A stretch of DNA of 18,154 nucleotides from Desulfobacteraceae bacterium (GCA_002899795.1 PPDG01000450.1:1-18154); one strand, 5' to 3'; shown: positions 1 to 7,427, numbered from the stretch's first letter. The notes: generated by a model not told the origin, from the letters alone. Program-made: numbers and translations.

Positions 1-2287
1 GCAGATCCCACTCTTCCGGAGGGGTCTCTTCCTGGGTGTGGTTTTCAACCAGGTCATCAACAATATCTTCAATCATGTCCATGATAACCGGCTGGAGATC
101 TTCTTCCTCCAGAGCCTGGCGGCGGTGCTGGTAAATTATCTCCCGCTGCTGGTTCATGACATCGTCGTATTCGATAAGCTGCTTGCGAATATTGAAGTTC
201 TGTGCTTCCACTTTCTTCTGGGCGTTTTCTATGGCGCGGGAGATAAGTCCATGTTCTATGGGATGTCCCTCCTCCATGCCCACCCTATCCATGAGGTTAG
301 CGATGCGGTCGGCGGCGAAGATTCTCATGAGATCGTCTTCCAGGGAAAGATAAAAGCGAGATGAGCCCGGGTCACCCTGGCGACCTGCCCGGCCGCGGAG
401 CTGGTTGTCAATGCGGCGAGATTCATGGCGTTCGGTACCGATAATGTGGAGACCATCCATATCCACTACTCCGGGACCCAATACAATGTCGGTACCGCGT
501 CCCGCCATATTGGTGGAGATGGTGGCTGCAGCTTTTTGCCCTGCTTGGGTTATAATTTCCGCTTCTTTCTCATGATTTTTTGCATTCAGCACCGAATGCT
601 TGACGCCCTCTTTCGCTAACATCTTGCTGAGTCTCTCGGACTTCTCAATGGACACAGTACCCACGAGGACCGGCCTTTCCATTTCAGCCAGCTCTTTGAT
701 CTCTTCCACCACAGCCTGAAATTTTTCCCGCTCGGTCTTGTAGATAACATCAGAGTGATCTAATCTGATCATCTTTTTGTTGGTAGGGATGAGCATCACG
801 TCCAGGTTATAGATCTTGGCAAACTCCTCAGCTTCAGTGTCGGCGGTTCCTGTCATGCCGGCGAGTTTCTCATACATACGAAAATAGTTCTGAAAAGTAA
901 TGGTGGCGAGGGTCTGGTTTTCCTGCTCAACCCGCACACCCTCTCTGGCTTCCAGTGCTTGATGCAAACCATCGCTGTAACGACGACCAGGCATGAGGCG
1001 GCCAGTGAACTCATCTACGATGATGATCTGACCATCTTTGACCACGTAATCCACATCCTTGCCGAAGAGGGCGTAGGCCTTTAGCAACTGGTTGATCACA
1101 TGGTTGCGGGTAAGCTTCTGCTCATAATCGCTCCGAAGCCGATGTTTGTGTTCTGCTTTTTCTTCCGAGGAGAGAGTGTTGTCTTGATCAATTCGGTCTA
1201 GTTCCATTTCCAGCTCTGGCAGGATGAAGAAGGTGGAATCGTTCTTGGCAATTATGTCCTTGCCGCTCTCAGTGGGATATACATTTCGCTCCTTCTCCTC
1301 CACCACGTAGTAGAGGGATTCATCCACCTCGGGAAGGCGCTTGGCGAGGGAATAGTCCTGTTCCACGGTCTTGAGGAGCTTGCGTATCTTCCCCTCTTCC
1401 ATCATCTCCATAACACTGGGATGCTTGGGGGCAGCCCGATAGGCCCGGAGAAACACCTCACCTGCTTCGTACTCCTGGTCCTCATCCAGAAGTTTTCTAG
1501 CTTCGCGGATAAACTCCTGGGCTAATTTCTGTTGTCTCTGAAACAGGTTGGCCACCGGGGCGCGGAGCTTCTCGTAGTCTTTGATGGAATAGTCCACCGG
1601 ACCGGAAATGATCAGCGGCGTCCGTGCTTCGTCTATGAGGATGCTGTCCACCTCGTCAACTATGGCATAGTTGAGTTCTCGCTGCACGCAATCCTTGCGG
1701 TGAAATTTCATATTGTCCCGCAGATAGTCGAAGCCGAACTCGTTGTTCGTGCCATAGGTTACGTCGGCACCATAGGCCTGTTGCCGCTCCTGATCGTTGA
1801 GATCATGAAGTATTACCCCCGCGCTCAAACCGAGGAATTTGTAAATGGCTCCCATCCACTCGGAATCACGGCGAGCAAGGTAGTCATTAACCGTGACCAC
1901 ATGCACCCCGCGGCCGGTGAGTGCATTGAGGTAGACCGGCATGGTAGCAGCCAGGGTCTTGCCTTCCCCGGTTTTCATCTCGGAGATCTTGCCTTGGTGG
2001 AGCACGATACCGCCAATGAGCTGGACGTCAAACGGTCGCATCCCCAAGGTGCGCACAGAGGCTTCCCGAACCACGGCGAATGCCTCCGGCAATAACTCAT
2101 CCAGCTCAGCTCCCTGGTCCAAAAGCTGGCGAAAGCGTGCCGTGGCGCCAGCCAGCTCCGCATCACTCAGGGAACTCATCTCTGACTCCATGCTGTTGAT
2201 TTGATCCACCAGTGGCGCCAGTCTTCCGAGTTCACGGTCATTCTTGCTGCCAAAAAGTTTCGTTATTGGATTCAGCGATAGAGCCAT
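1..2287 (-). CDS. secA: Preprotein translocase ATPase SecA (3' end off window)
   Basis: SecA is the cytoplasmic ATPase that drives unfolded preproteins through SecYEG. About 762 residues are present, starting MALSLNPITKLFGSKNDREL. The Walker A motif MKTGEGKT is at residues 104-111, followed by VNDYLARRDSEWMG and DEVDSILIDEARTPLIISG. Further on are the MTGTADTEAEEF, STNMAGRGTDIVLGPG and RRIDNQLRGRAGRQGDPGSS helicase motifs, then the helical scaffold (NIRKQLIEYDDVMNQQRE). Between the SecA-like motifs DEAR and FTGR there is an extra charged helical stretch with LPELEMELDRIDQDNTLSSE, matching the NBD1/preprotein-crosslinking insertion seen in several diderm lineages. The C-terminal linker and any zinc tail lie beyond base 1. 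The ATG at 2287 is preceded by AGGCAGGAATAACAT. It lies 40 bp after the acetyltransferase gene and probably shares its transcript. Confidence 0.98.
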   Translation of the reverse strand, partial: MALSLNPITKLFGSKNDRELGRLAPLVDQINSMESEMSSLSDAELAGATARFRQLLDQGAELDELLPEAFAVVREASVRTLGMRPFDVQLIGGIVLHQGKISEMKTGEGKTLAATMPVYLNALTGRGVHVVTVNDYLARRDSEWMGAIYKFLGLSAGVILHDLNDQERQQAYGADVTYGTNNEFGFDYLRDNMKFHRKDCVQRELNYAIVDEVDSILIDEARTPLIISGPVDYSIKDYEKLRAPVANLFQRQQKLAQEFIREARKLLDEDQEYEAGEVFLRAYRAAPKHPSVMEMMEEGKIRKLLKTVEQDYSLAKRLPEVDESLYYVVEEKERNVYPTESGKDIIAKNDSTFFILPELEMELDRIDQDNTLSSEEKAEHKHRLRSDYEQKLTRNHVINQLLKAYALFGKDVDYVVKDGQIIIVDEFTGRLMPGRRYSDGLHQALEAREGVRVEQENQTLATITFQNYFRMYEKLAGMTGTADTEAEEFAKIYNLDVMLIPTNKKMIRLDHSDVIYKTEREKFQAVVEEIKELAEMERPVLVGTVSIEKSERLSKMLAKEGVKHSVLNAKNHEKEAEIITQAGQKAAATISTNMAGRGTDIVLGPGVVDMDGLHIIGTERHESRRIDNQLRGRAGRQGDPGSSRFYLSLEDDLMRIFAADRIANLMDRVGMEEGHPIEHGLISRAIENAQKKVEAQNFNIRKQLIEYDDVMNQQREIIYQHRRQALEEEDLQPVIMDMIEDIVDDLVENHTQEETPPEEWDL

Positions 2288-2327
2288 ATGTTATTCCTGC
2301 CTTGAAAAAACCGAGGGCTTAGAGGGT

Positions 2328-2792
2328 TTAGATCTCAATAATCATGGCAGTCTCATCGCACTCGGGAAATTTGATGCACTTTAGGCAATCTGCCCAGATT
2401 TTGTGGGGCAACGTCCCCTTGTCCACGACTTGGAACCCCATTTTTTGAAAAAACTCTACCTGGTACGTGAGAACGAAGATGCGGTGCAATCCTAAAGCGA
2501 TGGCCTCGGCAATGCAAGCCTCCACAAGTTTCTTGCCAATGCCCTGACCCTGATACGGTTCCCTGACCGCCAGAGATCGAATCTCGGCCAGGTCTTCCCA
2601 ACAGATGTGCATGCTGCAAGTGCCGATGATTTCCGGCTTATCGTCATCCAGGGAGACAAAAATATCTCGAAGGTTATCATACAGTTCACTCAGGGAACGA
2701 GGCAGCATATCGCCGCGCTGGGCGTGGGCGGCCAGCATTTTTTGAATTTCAGGGATCTCATCAACCCTCGCTTTCCGAATCTGCTCTGCCAT
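2328..2792 (-). CDS. GNAT acetyltransferase, short ArgA-type (N-acetylglutamate synthase-like)
   Basis: This 154-residue protein is a single GNAT domain. It has the acetyl-CoA loop YQGQGIGKKL at residues 80-89 after the strand AEIRSLAVR, and the late strand FFQKMGFQVVDKGTLP. The C-terminal segment IWADCLKCIKFPECDETAM has three clustered cysteines (136, 139, 145). It resembles the stand-alone ArgA-like acetyltransferases (COG1246) that make N-acetylglutamate in bacteria lacking the long kinase-fused enzyme. The product assignment is from family resemblance; another small amine acceptor is possible. The start is ATG at 2792 with GGCGGAGATCAAG upstream. It is the first gene of the unit with secA, behind a good sigma-70 promoter. 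The cysteine cluster could bind a metal or be structural. Confidence 0.85.
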   Translation of the reverse strand: MAEQIRKARVDEIPEIQKMLAAHAQRGDMLPRSLSELYDNLRDIFVSLDDDKPEIIGTCSMHICWEDLAEIRSLAVREPYQGQGIGKKLVEACIAEAIALGLHRIFVLTYQVEFFQKMGFQVVDKGTLPHKIWADCLKCIKFPECDETAMIIEI

Positions 2793-2886
2793 CTTGATCT
2801 CCGCCCTATCCGGTGCTGCTTCGCCGCACTGTGGGCTCTTTACTGCTTAGTGAAAACTTATTTACCCCGTTACTGTTTACAGGCAG

Positions 2887-2914
2887 ATTATAGCTCGTCT
2901 CTCCTCAAGGTCAA
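2887..2914 (-). promoter_or_regulatory. Sigma-70-type promoter for the acetyltransferase-secA unit
   Basis: On the minus strand TTGACC (2914-2909) is followed after 16 bases by a perfect TATAAT (2892-2887). Transcription would begin near 2880, leaving a leader of about 88 bases. The leader contains GTGC-ggcgaagca-GCAC, which can form a small stem-loop, and ends in GGCGGAG before the ATG. The downstream gene of the neighbouring activator ends at 2954, so the promoter lies in the gap between them. Confidence 0.7.
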
Positions 2915-2953
2915 CCATGCGACAAAGGTGCCAATCTGCCGGCGAGATAAGGA

Positions 2954-4462
2954 TTACCGACTTCGCCTGGTGGTCAGATCATACTTGGAGATTAGCCGGG
3001 AAAGGTAGGTCCGTTGGATGCCCAGCACCTTTGCCGTTTCCTTAACGCTGCTACCCTGATGATCCAGGTTGCGCTGCAAGAAGTCACGCTTGAAAGAGTC
3101 AAGCGCCTCCTTCAAGGTACAACCCAAGAGTTCTTGAGCGGTGTCTCCGGACGGCACCACACTGAAGGGAAGGTCTTCAGGCTCTATATGCCCGCCGCCA
3201 CCCATCACCACGGCGCGCTCAACGGCATTTTCCAACTCGCGCACATTGCCAGGCCAGTGATAGTTTTGCAGCACTTCCATGGTGTTCGGGCTGAAGCTGA
3301 GATTGGATGGCCCCCTGATATGCTTGTACTTGTCCAAGAAGTGTTGGGCCAGGACTAGGATGTCATCTCTCCGTTCCCTGAGCGATGGGATGTGAATATG
3401 CACCACGTTGAGGCGGTAGTAGAGGTCTTCTCTGAAGCCGCCATTCTGCACCTCTTCAAAGAGATTCTTATTGGTGGCGGCAATGGCCCTTATGTCCACC
3501 TGCATGGGGCTGGCTGAGCCAACTCGATTGAAGGTGCCTTCTTGGATGACCCGCAGCAGTTTTACCTGCATGGAAGGGCTCATTTCGGCGACCTCGTCCA
3601 GAAAGAGGGTGCCGCCGTCGGCAATTTCCAGGACCCCGGTTTTTCGCGAAATGGCCCCGGTGAACGAGCCTTTCTCATGGCCGAACAGTTCAGATTCCAG
3701 CAGAGTGTCGGTAAAAGCGGCGCAATTGACCACCATAAGTTTTCTCTTGCGCCGAGGTCCAATTTTATGGACGAGTCTGGCTACAAGTTCTTTGCCCGTG
3801 CCGCTCTCTCCAGTTATCAGGGTAGTGGTTTTGGAGTTGGCGACCTTGACGGCGTCTGAGATCACCGTTTCAATGGCCTTGCTGACACCAATAATTTCAT
3901 AACGGGACTCCAGCTCCTTTTTTAGAGATATGTTTTCGTTTACTATGTCCTTGTAGTTTCGGGCTCGTTCCATGGCAACAGAGGCGAGTTCTGAAAAATG
4001 GCTCAAGATCTCCATGTCGGCTTCGTAGATGGGCTGCCCATCCTCACGGTCGATAATCTGGATGACGCCAATAACATCCCGCCCGCTCTTTATGGGCACG
4101 CAGGCAATGGACCGAGTTTCAAAACCAGTTGCTTCGCTGATAGTATTGTCCCAGCGGGCATCTTTCGATACGTCGGGGACAAGAAGGGGTTTACCGGTTA
4201 AAGCCACATGACCGGCGATGCCCTGACCCATGTCAATCTCAAATTTCTTAACTTCTTCTTTCGCTTCTCCAGTTGCGATCTGAAAGTAGAGTTTGTTCTT
4301 ACTCTTGTTGACCAGCAGAAGAGAACTCGCCTTGGCTTCCATCAGCCTGGTCACTGATTCGATAATCATTTCCAACACACTATCTGTGTCCAGCACTGAA
4401 GTAAGCAGGGGTGAAATATCTTTGAGTATACTTACACGTGGGTCGACGGCCCGATCTCGCAT
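2954..4462 (-). CDS. Sigma-54-dependent transcriptional activator, GAF-AAA+-Fis
   Basis: A 502-residue bacterial enhancer-binding protein that would remodel sigma-54 RNA polymerase. The N-terminal GAF domain spans about 20-165 (ASSLLLVNKSKNKLYF, GQGIAGHVALTGKPLLVPDV), so it senses a small ligand or redox cue rather than a phosphorelay. A linker helix follows, then the AAA+ domain: Walker A GESGTGKE at 218-225, sigma-54 contact loop GSFTGA at 265-270, Walker B GGTLFLDE at 283-290, arginine-finger region FREDLYYRL at 343-351 and WPGNVREL at 403-410. A Fis-type HTH lies at about 451-495 (KETAKVLGIQRTYLSRLISKYDL). The contact loop is GSFTGA in place of the usual GAFTGA. The start has an ideal AAAGGAGG six bases upstream. 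It is divergent from the M23/bactofilin genes, with a sigma-54 promoter in the shared gap. No REC or PAS domain was seen. Confidence 0.97.
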   Translation of the reverse strand: MRDRAVDPRVSILKDISPLLTSVLDTDSVLEMIIESVTRLMEAKASSLLLVNKSKNKLYFQIATGEAKEEVKKFEIDMGQGIAGHVALTGKPLLVPDVSKDARWDNTISEATGFETRSIACVPIKSGRDVIGVIQIIDREDGQPIYEADMEILSHFSELASVAMERARNYKDIVNENISLKKELESRYEIIGVSKAIETVISDAVKVANSKTTTLITGESGTGKELVARLVHKIGPRRKRKLMVVNCAAFTDTLLESELFGHEKGSFTGAISRKTGVLEIADGGTLFLDEVAEMSPSMQVKLLRVIQEGTFNRVGSASPMQVDIRAIAATNKNLFEEVQNGGFREDLYYRLNVVHIHIPSLRERRDDILVLAQHFLDKYKHIRGPSNLSFSPNTMEVLQNYHWPGNVRELENAVERAVVMGGGGHIEPEDLPFSVVPSGDTAQELLGCTLKEALDSFKRDFLQRNLDHQGSSVKETAKVLGIQRTYLSRLISKYDLTTRRSR

Positions 4463-4496
4463 GGAAATCCTCCTTTAAAACTGAATTGTGTATTTA

Positions 4497-4525
4497 TTTG
4501 TATACCAAAAGGAGAGTAACGTCAA
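4497..4525 (-). promoter_or_regulatory. Candidate sigma-70 promoter of the activator gene
   Basis: On the minus strand TTGACG (4525-4520) is followed after 17 bases by TACAAA (4502-4497), four of six matches to TATAAT. It lies about 35 bases upstream of the activator's start codon and just before its AAAGGAGG ribosome site (4476-4469). The match is moderate, and an overlapping TATACA at 15-base spacing is an alternative -10. Confidence 0.45.
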
Positions 4526-4592
4526 TAATTATAGGTGATCACTAAATCTTTTTACGCCGACGGTTTCAGGAAAAGAGAAAAAATACTATTTT

Positions 4593-4607
4593 TGGCGTAA
4601 AATTTGC
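4593..4607 (+). promoter_or_regulatory. Candidate sigma-54 (-24/-12) promoter
   Basis: TGGCGT-AAAAT-TTGC gives the invariant GG (4594-4595) and GC (4606-4607) separated by exactly ten bases, as in the TGGCAC-N5-TTGC consensus, and is followed by TTTAAGAA. Transcription would start near 4619 and head toward the M23 peptidase at 4955. A sigma-54 activator gene is encoded immediately on the other side, which strengthens the reading. The mismatch to consensus is GT instead of AC in the -24 half. Confidence 0.65.
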
Positions 4608-4707
4608 TTTAAGAATCAAGCGTCTAGGAGAGGTGCCCAGTCAATTGCCGGAGAACATCTAATTCTTACCCGTAGCAGGTTAACTTACCGCTATGGCTAA
4701 AAAAAGC

Positions 4708-4736
4708 TTGACAGGGCTGAAGGTTTAAACTAAAAG
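4708..4736 (+). promoter_or_regulatory. Candidate sigma-70 promoter inside the M23 leader
   Basis: A perfect TTGACA (4708-4713) is followed after 17 bases by TAAAAG (4731-4736), four of six matches to TATAAT. Transcription would start near 4743. It would provide housekeeping expression of the M23-bactofilin genes in addition to the sigma-54 promoter, or start a separate short transcript. Confidence 0.4.
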
Positions 4737-4737
4737 T

Positions 4738-4784
4738 GAGCCCAATGTACTCAAAGTAAACTACAATTCCTCTACTCTGGGCTC
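4738..4784 (+). other. Stem-loop in the M23 operon leader
   Basis: GAGCCCA-at-GTA (4738-4749) can pair with TAC-tc-TGGGCTC (4773-4784): seven pairs, a two-base internal mismatch, then three pairs, closing a loop of 23 bases. It lies in the transcript predicted from the sigma-54 promoter, and right at the start of one from the TTGACA promoter. It has no T-tract, so a role in RNA stability or regulation is more likely than termination. Confidence 0.35.
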
Positions 4785-4850
4785 CATTCTGAGACGAAAC
4801 CAATGACAACAGCTTTTAGAGGGATCGAACACTTCTACTTTGCCTTGCTG

Positions 4851-4871
4851 CCCGGAGCTCACCGGGATTTT
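4851..4871 (+). terminator. Weak hairpin plus T-run in leader, possible attenuator
   Basis: CCCGG (4851-4855) pairs with CCGGG (4862-4866) around AGCTCA, followed by ATTTTAG. The stem is only five pairs and the T-run short, so this is at best a weak terminator or pause site. If it acts, transcripts from 4619 or 4743 would end here as RNAs of about 250 or 130 bases. Confidence 0.25.
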
Positions 4872-4954
4872 AGATCCAAGAATTTTTACAAAATATCACC
4901 ATTAGTAGCAGTTTTTTTGACACCCTCTCCTACATCTAACGATCAGGTAGCGGT

Positions 4955-5908
4955 ATGAAGCGAAAACGAATAACCATAATGTGGATGCCGTCGGTGAGTT
5001 CCAAATCCCGAACCTTCTCTCTCCCAGTTATAGCCCTGTACATTTTTGTGGGCATGTTGTTGCTCTCTTGGGCACTATTGGCCACAGGGGGATACTTTGG
5101 CAATCGTCTCTATCATGACTATACCCAGGTACGGGAGGAAAATACCCATCTGCTCCAGAAGGAGAGGGAGTTGGAGGCACTGCGCCAGACCATGGAGCGC
5201 ATCCAACAGGATGAAAATACCATCCGGAGCTTTCTCGGCCTGGAAAAGGGTCACGAAGAGACAAGCGGCCTCGGGCAGGGAGGTGAGCCCTCACCGGATC
5301 TCTCGACCATAGCTCCCACGGATGCCATGACCAGCGGCAGCATGCCATTCCGCTCCAAGCCCAGAAAGGTCTCGGTCCTCCAAAGGGCCCAGCAGTTGGA
5401 GGCAGACTTGCAGGAGCTGGTGGGAACGATGCGAAGCCAGCGGCAGACCTGGGATAGCACGCCGAGTATCATTCCTATAGACGTGAGGAATTACTGGTTT
5501 TCCTCGGGATTCGGCTGGCGACGCAGTCCCTTCACTGGTCTGAAAGAGTTCCACAATGGCTTGGATATCAGTGGTCGCAAGGGCACACCAATAATAGCAC
5601 CCGCCACTGGCAAAGTAATAAAGAGAGGATATGATAAGTATCTTGGTAAGTTTATCAAGATAGACCACGGCTGGAATATTGTTAGCACCTTTGGACATCT
5701 GTCCGACTACAATGTAAGTCCTGGACAGAAAGTTGAACGAGGGGACATCATTGCTTTTATGGGCAACAGCGGTCTCTCAACGGGTAACCACCTTCATTAC
5801 ATGATTAAAGTCAAGAATCGGTGTGTGAATCCTCTTCATTACATCCTAAATGCGAAGGCTAACCGTCTCCTGGTCCGCCCTTTGCGAGTTGAGGGTGGCG
5901 GACAATGA
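4955..5908 (+). CDS. Membrane-anchored M23 (LytM) peptidoglycan endopeptidase
   Basis: This 317-residue enzyme would cleave peptide cross-links in periplasmic peptidoglycan. A basic cytoplasmic N-terminus (residues 1-23, with RITIM and KSRTFSL) precedes one membrane segment at about 24-48. Then come a coiled coil (about 50-95), a Ser/Gly/Pro linker, a second helical part (about 135-168) and the M23 domain (about 180-300). Zinc ligands are visible as H200 and D204 in HNGLD and H281 in HLH. H248 (FGHLSD) and H279 complete the active site, so it should be active, unlike EnvC/NlpD-type LytM activators. The ATG overlaps nothing upstream; its stop overlaps the bactofilin start (ATGA), implying translational coupling. 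M23 peptidase-bactofilin pairs are known from cell-shape systems in Helicobacter and stalked alphaproteobacteria. Confidence 0.96.
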   Translation: MKRKRITIMWMPSVSSKSRTFSLPVIALYIFVGMLLLSWALLATGGYFGNRLYHDYTQVREENTHLLQKERELEALRQTMERIQQDENTIRSFLGLEKGHEETSGLGQGGEPSPDLSTIAPTDAMTSGSMPFRSKPRKVSVLQRAQQLEADLQELVGTMRSQRQTWDSTPSIIPIDVRNYWFSSGFGWRRSPFTGLKEFHNGLDISGRKGTPIIAPATGKVIKRGYDKYLGKFIKIDHGWNIVSTFGHLSDYNVSPGQKVERGDIIAFMGNSGLSTGNHLHYMIKVKNRCVNPLHYILNAKANRLLVRPLRVEGGGQ

Positions 5909-6360
5909 AAATCAAGAATAAGAAGGAAAAGAGTCTGTCCTTGGATACCCTCATCGGGGCCAACACTGTCTTCGAAGGGTCAATTCAGAGTGACCGCAGT
6001 GTCTGTGTGGAAGGCAGCATAAGAGGCAGGATCGAAGCCAAAGGTGAGGTGGTAGTGGGCCGCCAGGGCAAGGTCGAGGCTGATATTTATGCAGACTCAG
6101 TGGTGGTAGGCGGTCAGATTATTGGCAACATCAACGCTCGGAGTCGATTGGAAATCACTGCCACGGGGCGGGTTACCGGAGACATTGAGGCAACCAAAAT
6201 AACCGTTGCCGAGGGCGGAATGGTGGACGGTTCGTTCAAGATGATGGAGGCAGTGGAATCCGCATATCCACAGTTGGAAAGTGGGTTATCTATTGAAGAG
6301 AGTGATCAGTCCAACATCCAATCCCAACCTGATCCCATCGAAAGCCTACCCCAGGCGTGA
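5905..6360 (+). CDS. Bactofilin
   Basis: Bactofilins are small cytoskeletal proteins that polymerise without nucleotide into membrane-associated filaments and position cell-wall enzymes. The 151 residues contain the right-handed beta-helix core at about 16-118, seen as repeating short strands with glycine and hydrophobic spacing (TVFEGSIQSDRSVCVEGSIR, GEVVVGRQGKVEADI, LEITATGRVTGDIEATKITV). The core is flanked by a lysine-rich N-terminal tail and a disordered Ser/Gln/Pro-rich C-terminal tail. The start codon overlaps the stop of the M23 gene by 4 bases. This adjacency strongly suggests that the bactofilin localises that peptidase. Length is usual for the family. Confidence 0.96.
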   Translation: MKIKNKKEKSLSLDTLIGANTVFEGSIQSDRSVCVEGSIRGRIEAKGEVVVGRQGKVEADIYADSVVVGGQIIGNINARSRLEITATGRVTGDIEATKITVAEGGMVDGSFKMMEAVESAYPQLESGLSIEESDQSNIQSQPDPIESLPQA

Positions 6361-6502
6361 GATACTTCCAAATCCAGCGGCTTAAGACCTCATAATTTGG
6401 GAATGCGAAAGGATTCTTGGTATCTTTTCGACCCACGAGTAGCTGTGAGAGGTGGCCAAGAGACTTCTTTATACGAGGTTGAGACCATCGTAGAGATGAG
6501 GA

Positions 6503-7393
6503 ATGAGGAACGATTACTCAGTCACTATCTTTTCCAGGCACAAGGGTAAAACTCTTTCCTTTAATCTGGATCGGCGCTTCATATATGTGCCGCTGGTCAT
6601 TATGGTCTTACTGGTGGTGAGTTGTGTTCTTTTGGGACAATCCTATTTTCAGGAACGCGAGGAACGCCAGCGACTGGAAGGAAGAGTCGCCCTGCTCGAA
6701 GAGCTTATGGATAAATTCGAAGAGCGAGCGGAAAGGCAGGGTGGGGAAGCTTCCTCAAAGGGGACGGCGGAACCTGCAGCCCAGCCGACAGTAAAGGTTG
6801 CTCGTGTACTGGAAGAAAAGGAAAAGAGCCAAGAGCCCCCAGTGCCAGAGATTCGGATCGGCGGCAATGTAGAAGTCGATCCTCGACCCATTGCTAAAAT
6901 AGATGAGGCCAAGGTCATTTCCCTGGAAGAAAACAGGGAAGGCTTTCGGTTCGTTTTCAAACTGGTTAACTTGATTGGTGAACCAATGGCAGGGAATGTG
7001 GCCATAATAGCTTCCCTCAGACCACCTCACCAGCCTCGTTTCGTCTCCTTTCCTTCTATGAAAATAGCTGATGGCATGCCGGTCAAGTTGAGAAAATCGG
7101 TGGGGTACAATATCAGCTATTTCAAGGAGATAACCGGCAAATTCTACTTCCCTTTCTCCTACTCCGAGTCTTTTCGGGTCTTGATCTACGACCGAGATGA
7201 AGAACTGGTCTTAGACTACACTTTTCTTGCTGAAGATGTGGATGTTCACGATCTCAAGCCCGAGGAACCAGCCCCATCCCTCTATAGCTCCGAACCCTCC
7301 GAAACCTCTGAACTCTCCGAACCCTCTGAACTCTCAGGACCCTCTGAACTTTCCGAACCCTCTGGACCCTCAGATCCTTCCTTGAGCTCTTAG
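6503..7393 (+). CDS. Single-pass membrane protein of the bactofilin locus, Ser-Glu-Pro repeat tail
   Basis: A 296-residue protein of unknown function. A short cytoplasmic segment (residues 1-24, with VTIFSRHKGKTLSF) precedes one membrane helix at about 26-46 and a charged coiled coil (about 49-78). A low-complexity linker follows, then a probable periplasmic beta-rich domain at about 145-245 (FRFVFKLVNLIGEPMAGNVA, FRVLIYDRDEELVLDYTFL). The C-terminus (263-296) is eleven tripeptides of the SEP/SEL/SGP kind. The N-terminal layout matches that of the M23 peptidase two genes upstream. It follows the bactofilin by 142 bases with no clear terminator between, so it probably belongs to the same unit. 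The ATG has GAGATGAGGA just upstream, a close but usable ribosome site. I know no family for it. Confidence 0.85.
   Translation: MRNDYSVTIFSRHKGKTLSFNLDRRFIYVPLVIMVLLVVSCVLLGQSYFQEREERQRLEGRVALLEELMDKFEERAERQGGEASSKGTAEPAAQPTVKVARVLEEKEKSQEPPVPEIRIGGNVEVDPRPIAKIDEAKVISLEENREGFRFVFKLVNLIGEPMAGNVAIIASLRPPHQPRFVSFPSMKIADGMPVKLRKSVGYNISYFKEITGKFYFPFSYSESFRVLIYDRDEELVLDYTFLAEDVDVHDLKPEEPAPSLYSSEPSETSELSEPSELSGPSELSEPSGPSDPSLSS
7289..7390 (+). repeat. In-frame 9-bp tandem repeat (Ser-x-x tail)
   Basis: Eleven 9-base units encode SEP, SET, SEL, SEP, SEL, SGP, SEL, SEP, SGP, SDP, SLS at the 3' end of the membrane-protein gene. Units differ by single substitutions (TCCGAACCC, TCTGAACTC, TCAGGACCC), typical of expansion by slippage or unequal exchange. 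Unit number may vary between strains. Confidence 0.9.
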
Positions 7394-7427
7394 CCCAAAG
7401 TTATTTACTAACAGCCAAATTTCGCGG

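Larger units (their letters stand above)
4463..4954. other. Divergent regulatory region between activator and M23 operon
   Basis: These 492 bases contain no convincing gene. Besides the promoters and hairpins listed separately, they hold an 8-bp palindrome GTGATCAC (4535-4542) and a perfect 9-bp inverted repeat TTTTACGCC (4550-4558) / GGCGTAAAA (4594-4602). The right arm of that repeat overlaps the -24 element of the sigma-54 promoter. The stretch from the predicted sigma-54 start (about 4619) to the M23 start codon is roughly 335 bases, unusually long for a plain leader, so it may include a regulatory leader or a separate small RNA. Confidence 0.6.

Noticed and set aside
38..2095. Several open frames on the plus strand across the first 2 kb
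   Set aside because: They are shadows of secA, whose minus-strand frame is continuous and carries all SecA motifs.
6361..6502. Terminator separating the bactofilin from the next membrane protein
   Set aside because: No stable GC stem followed by a T-run was found, so the genes are treated as one likely unit.
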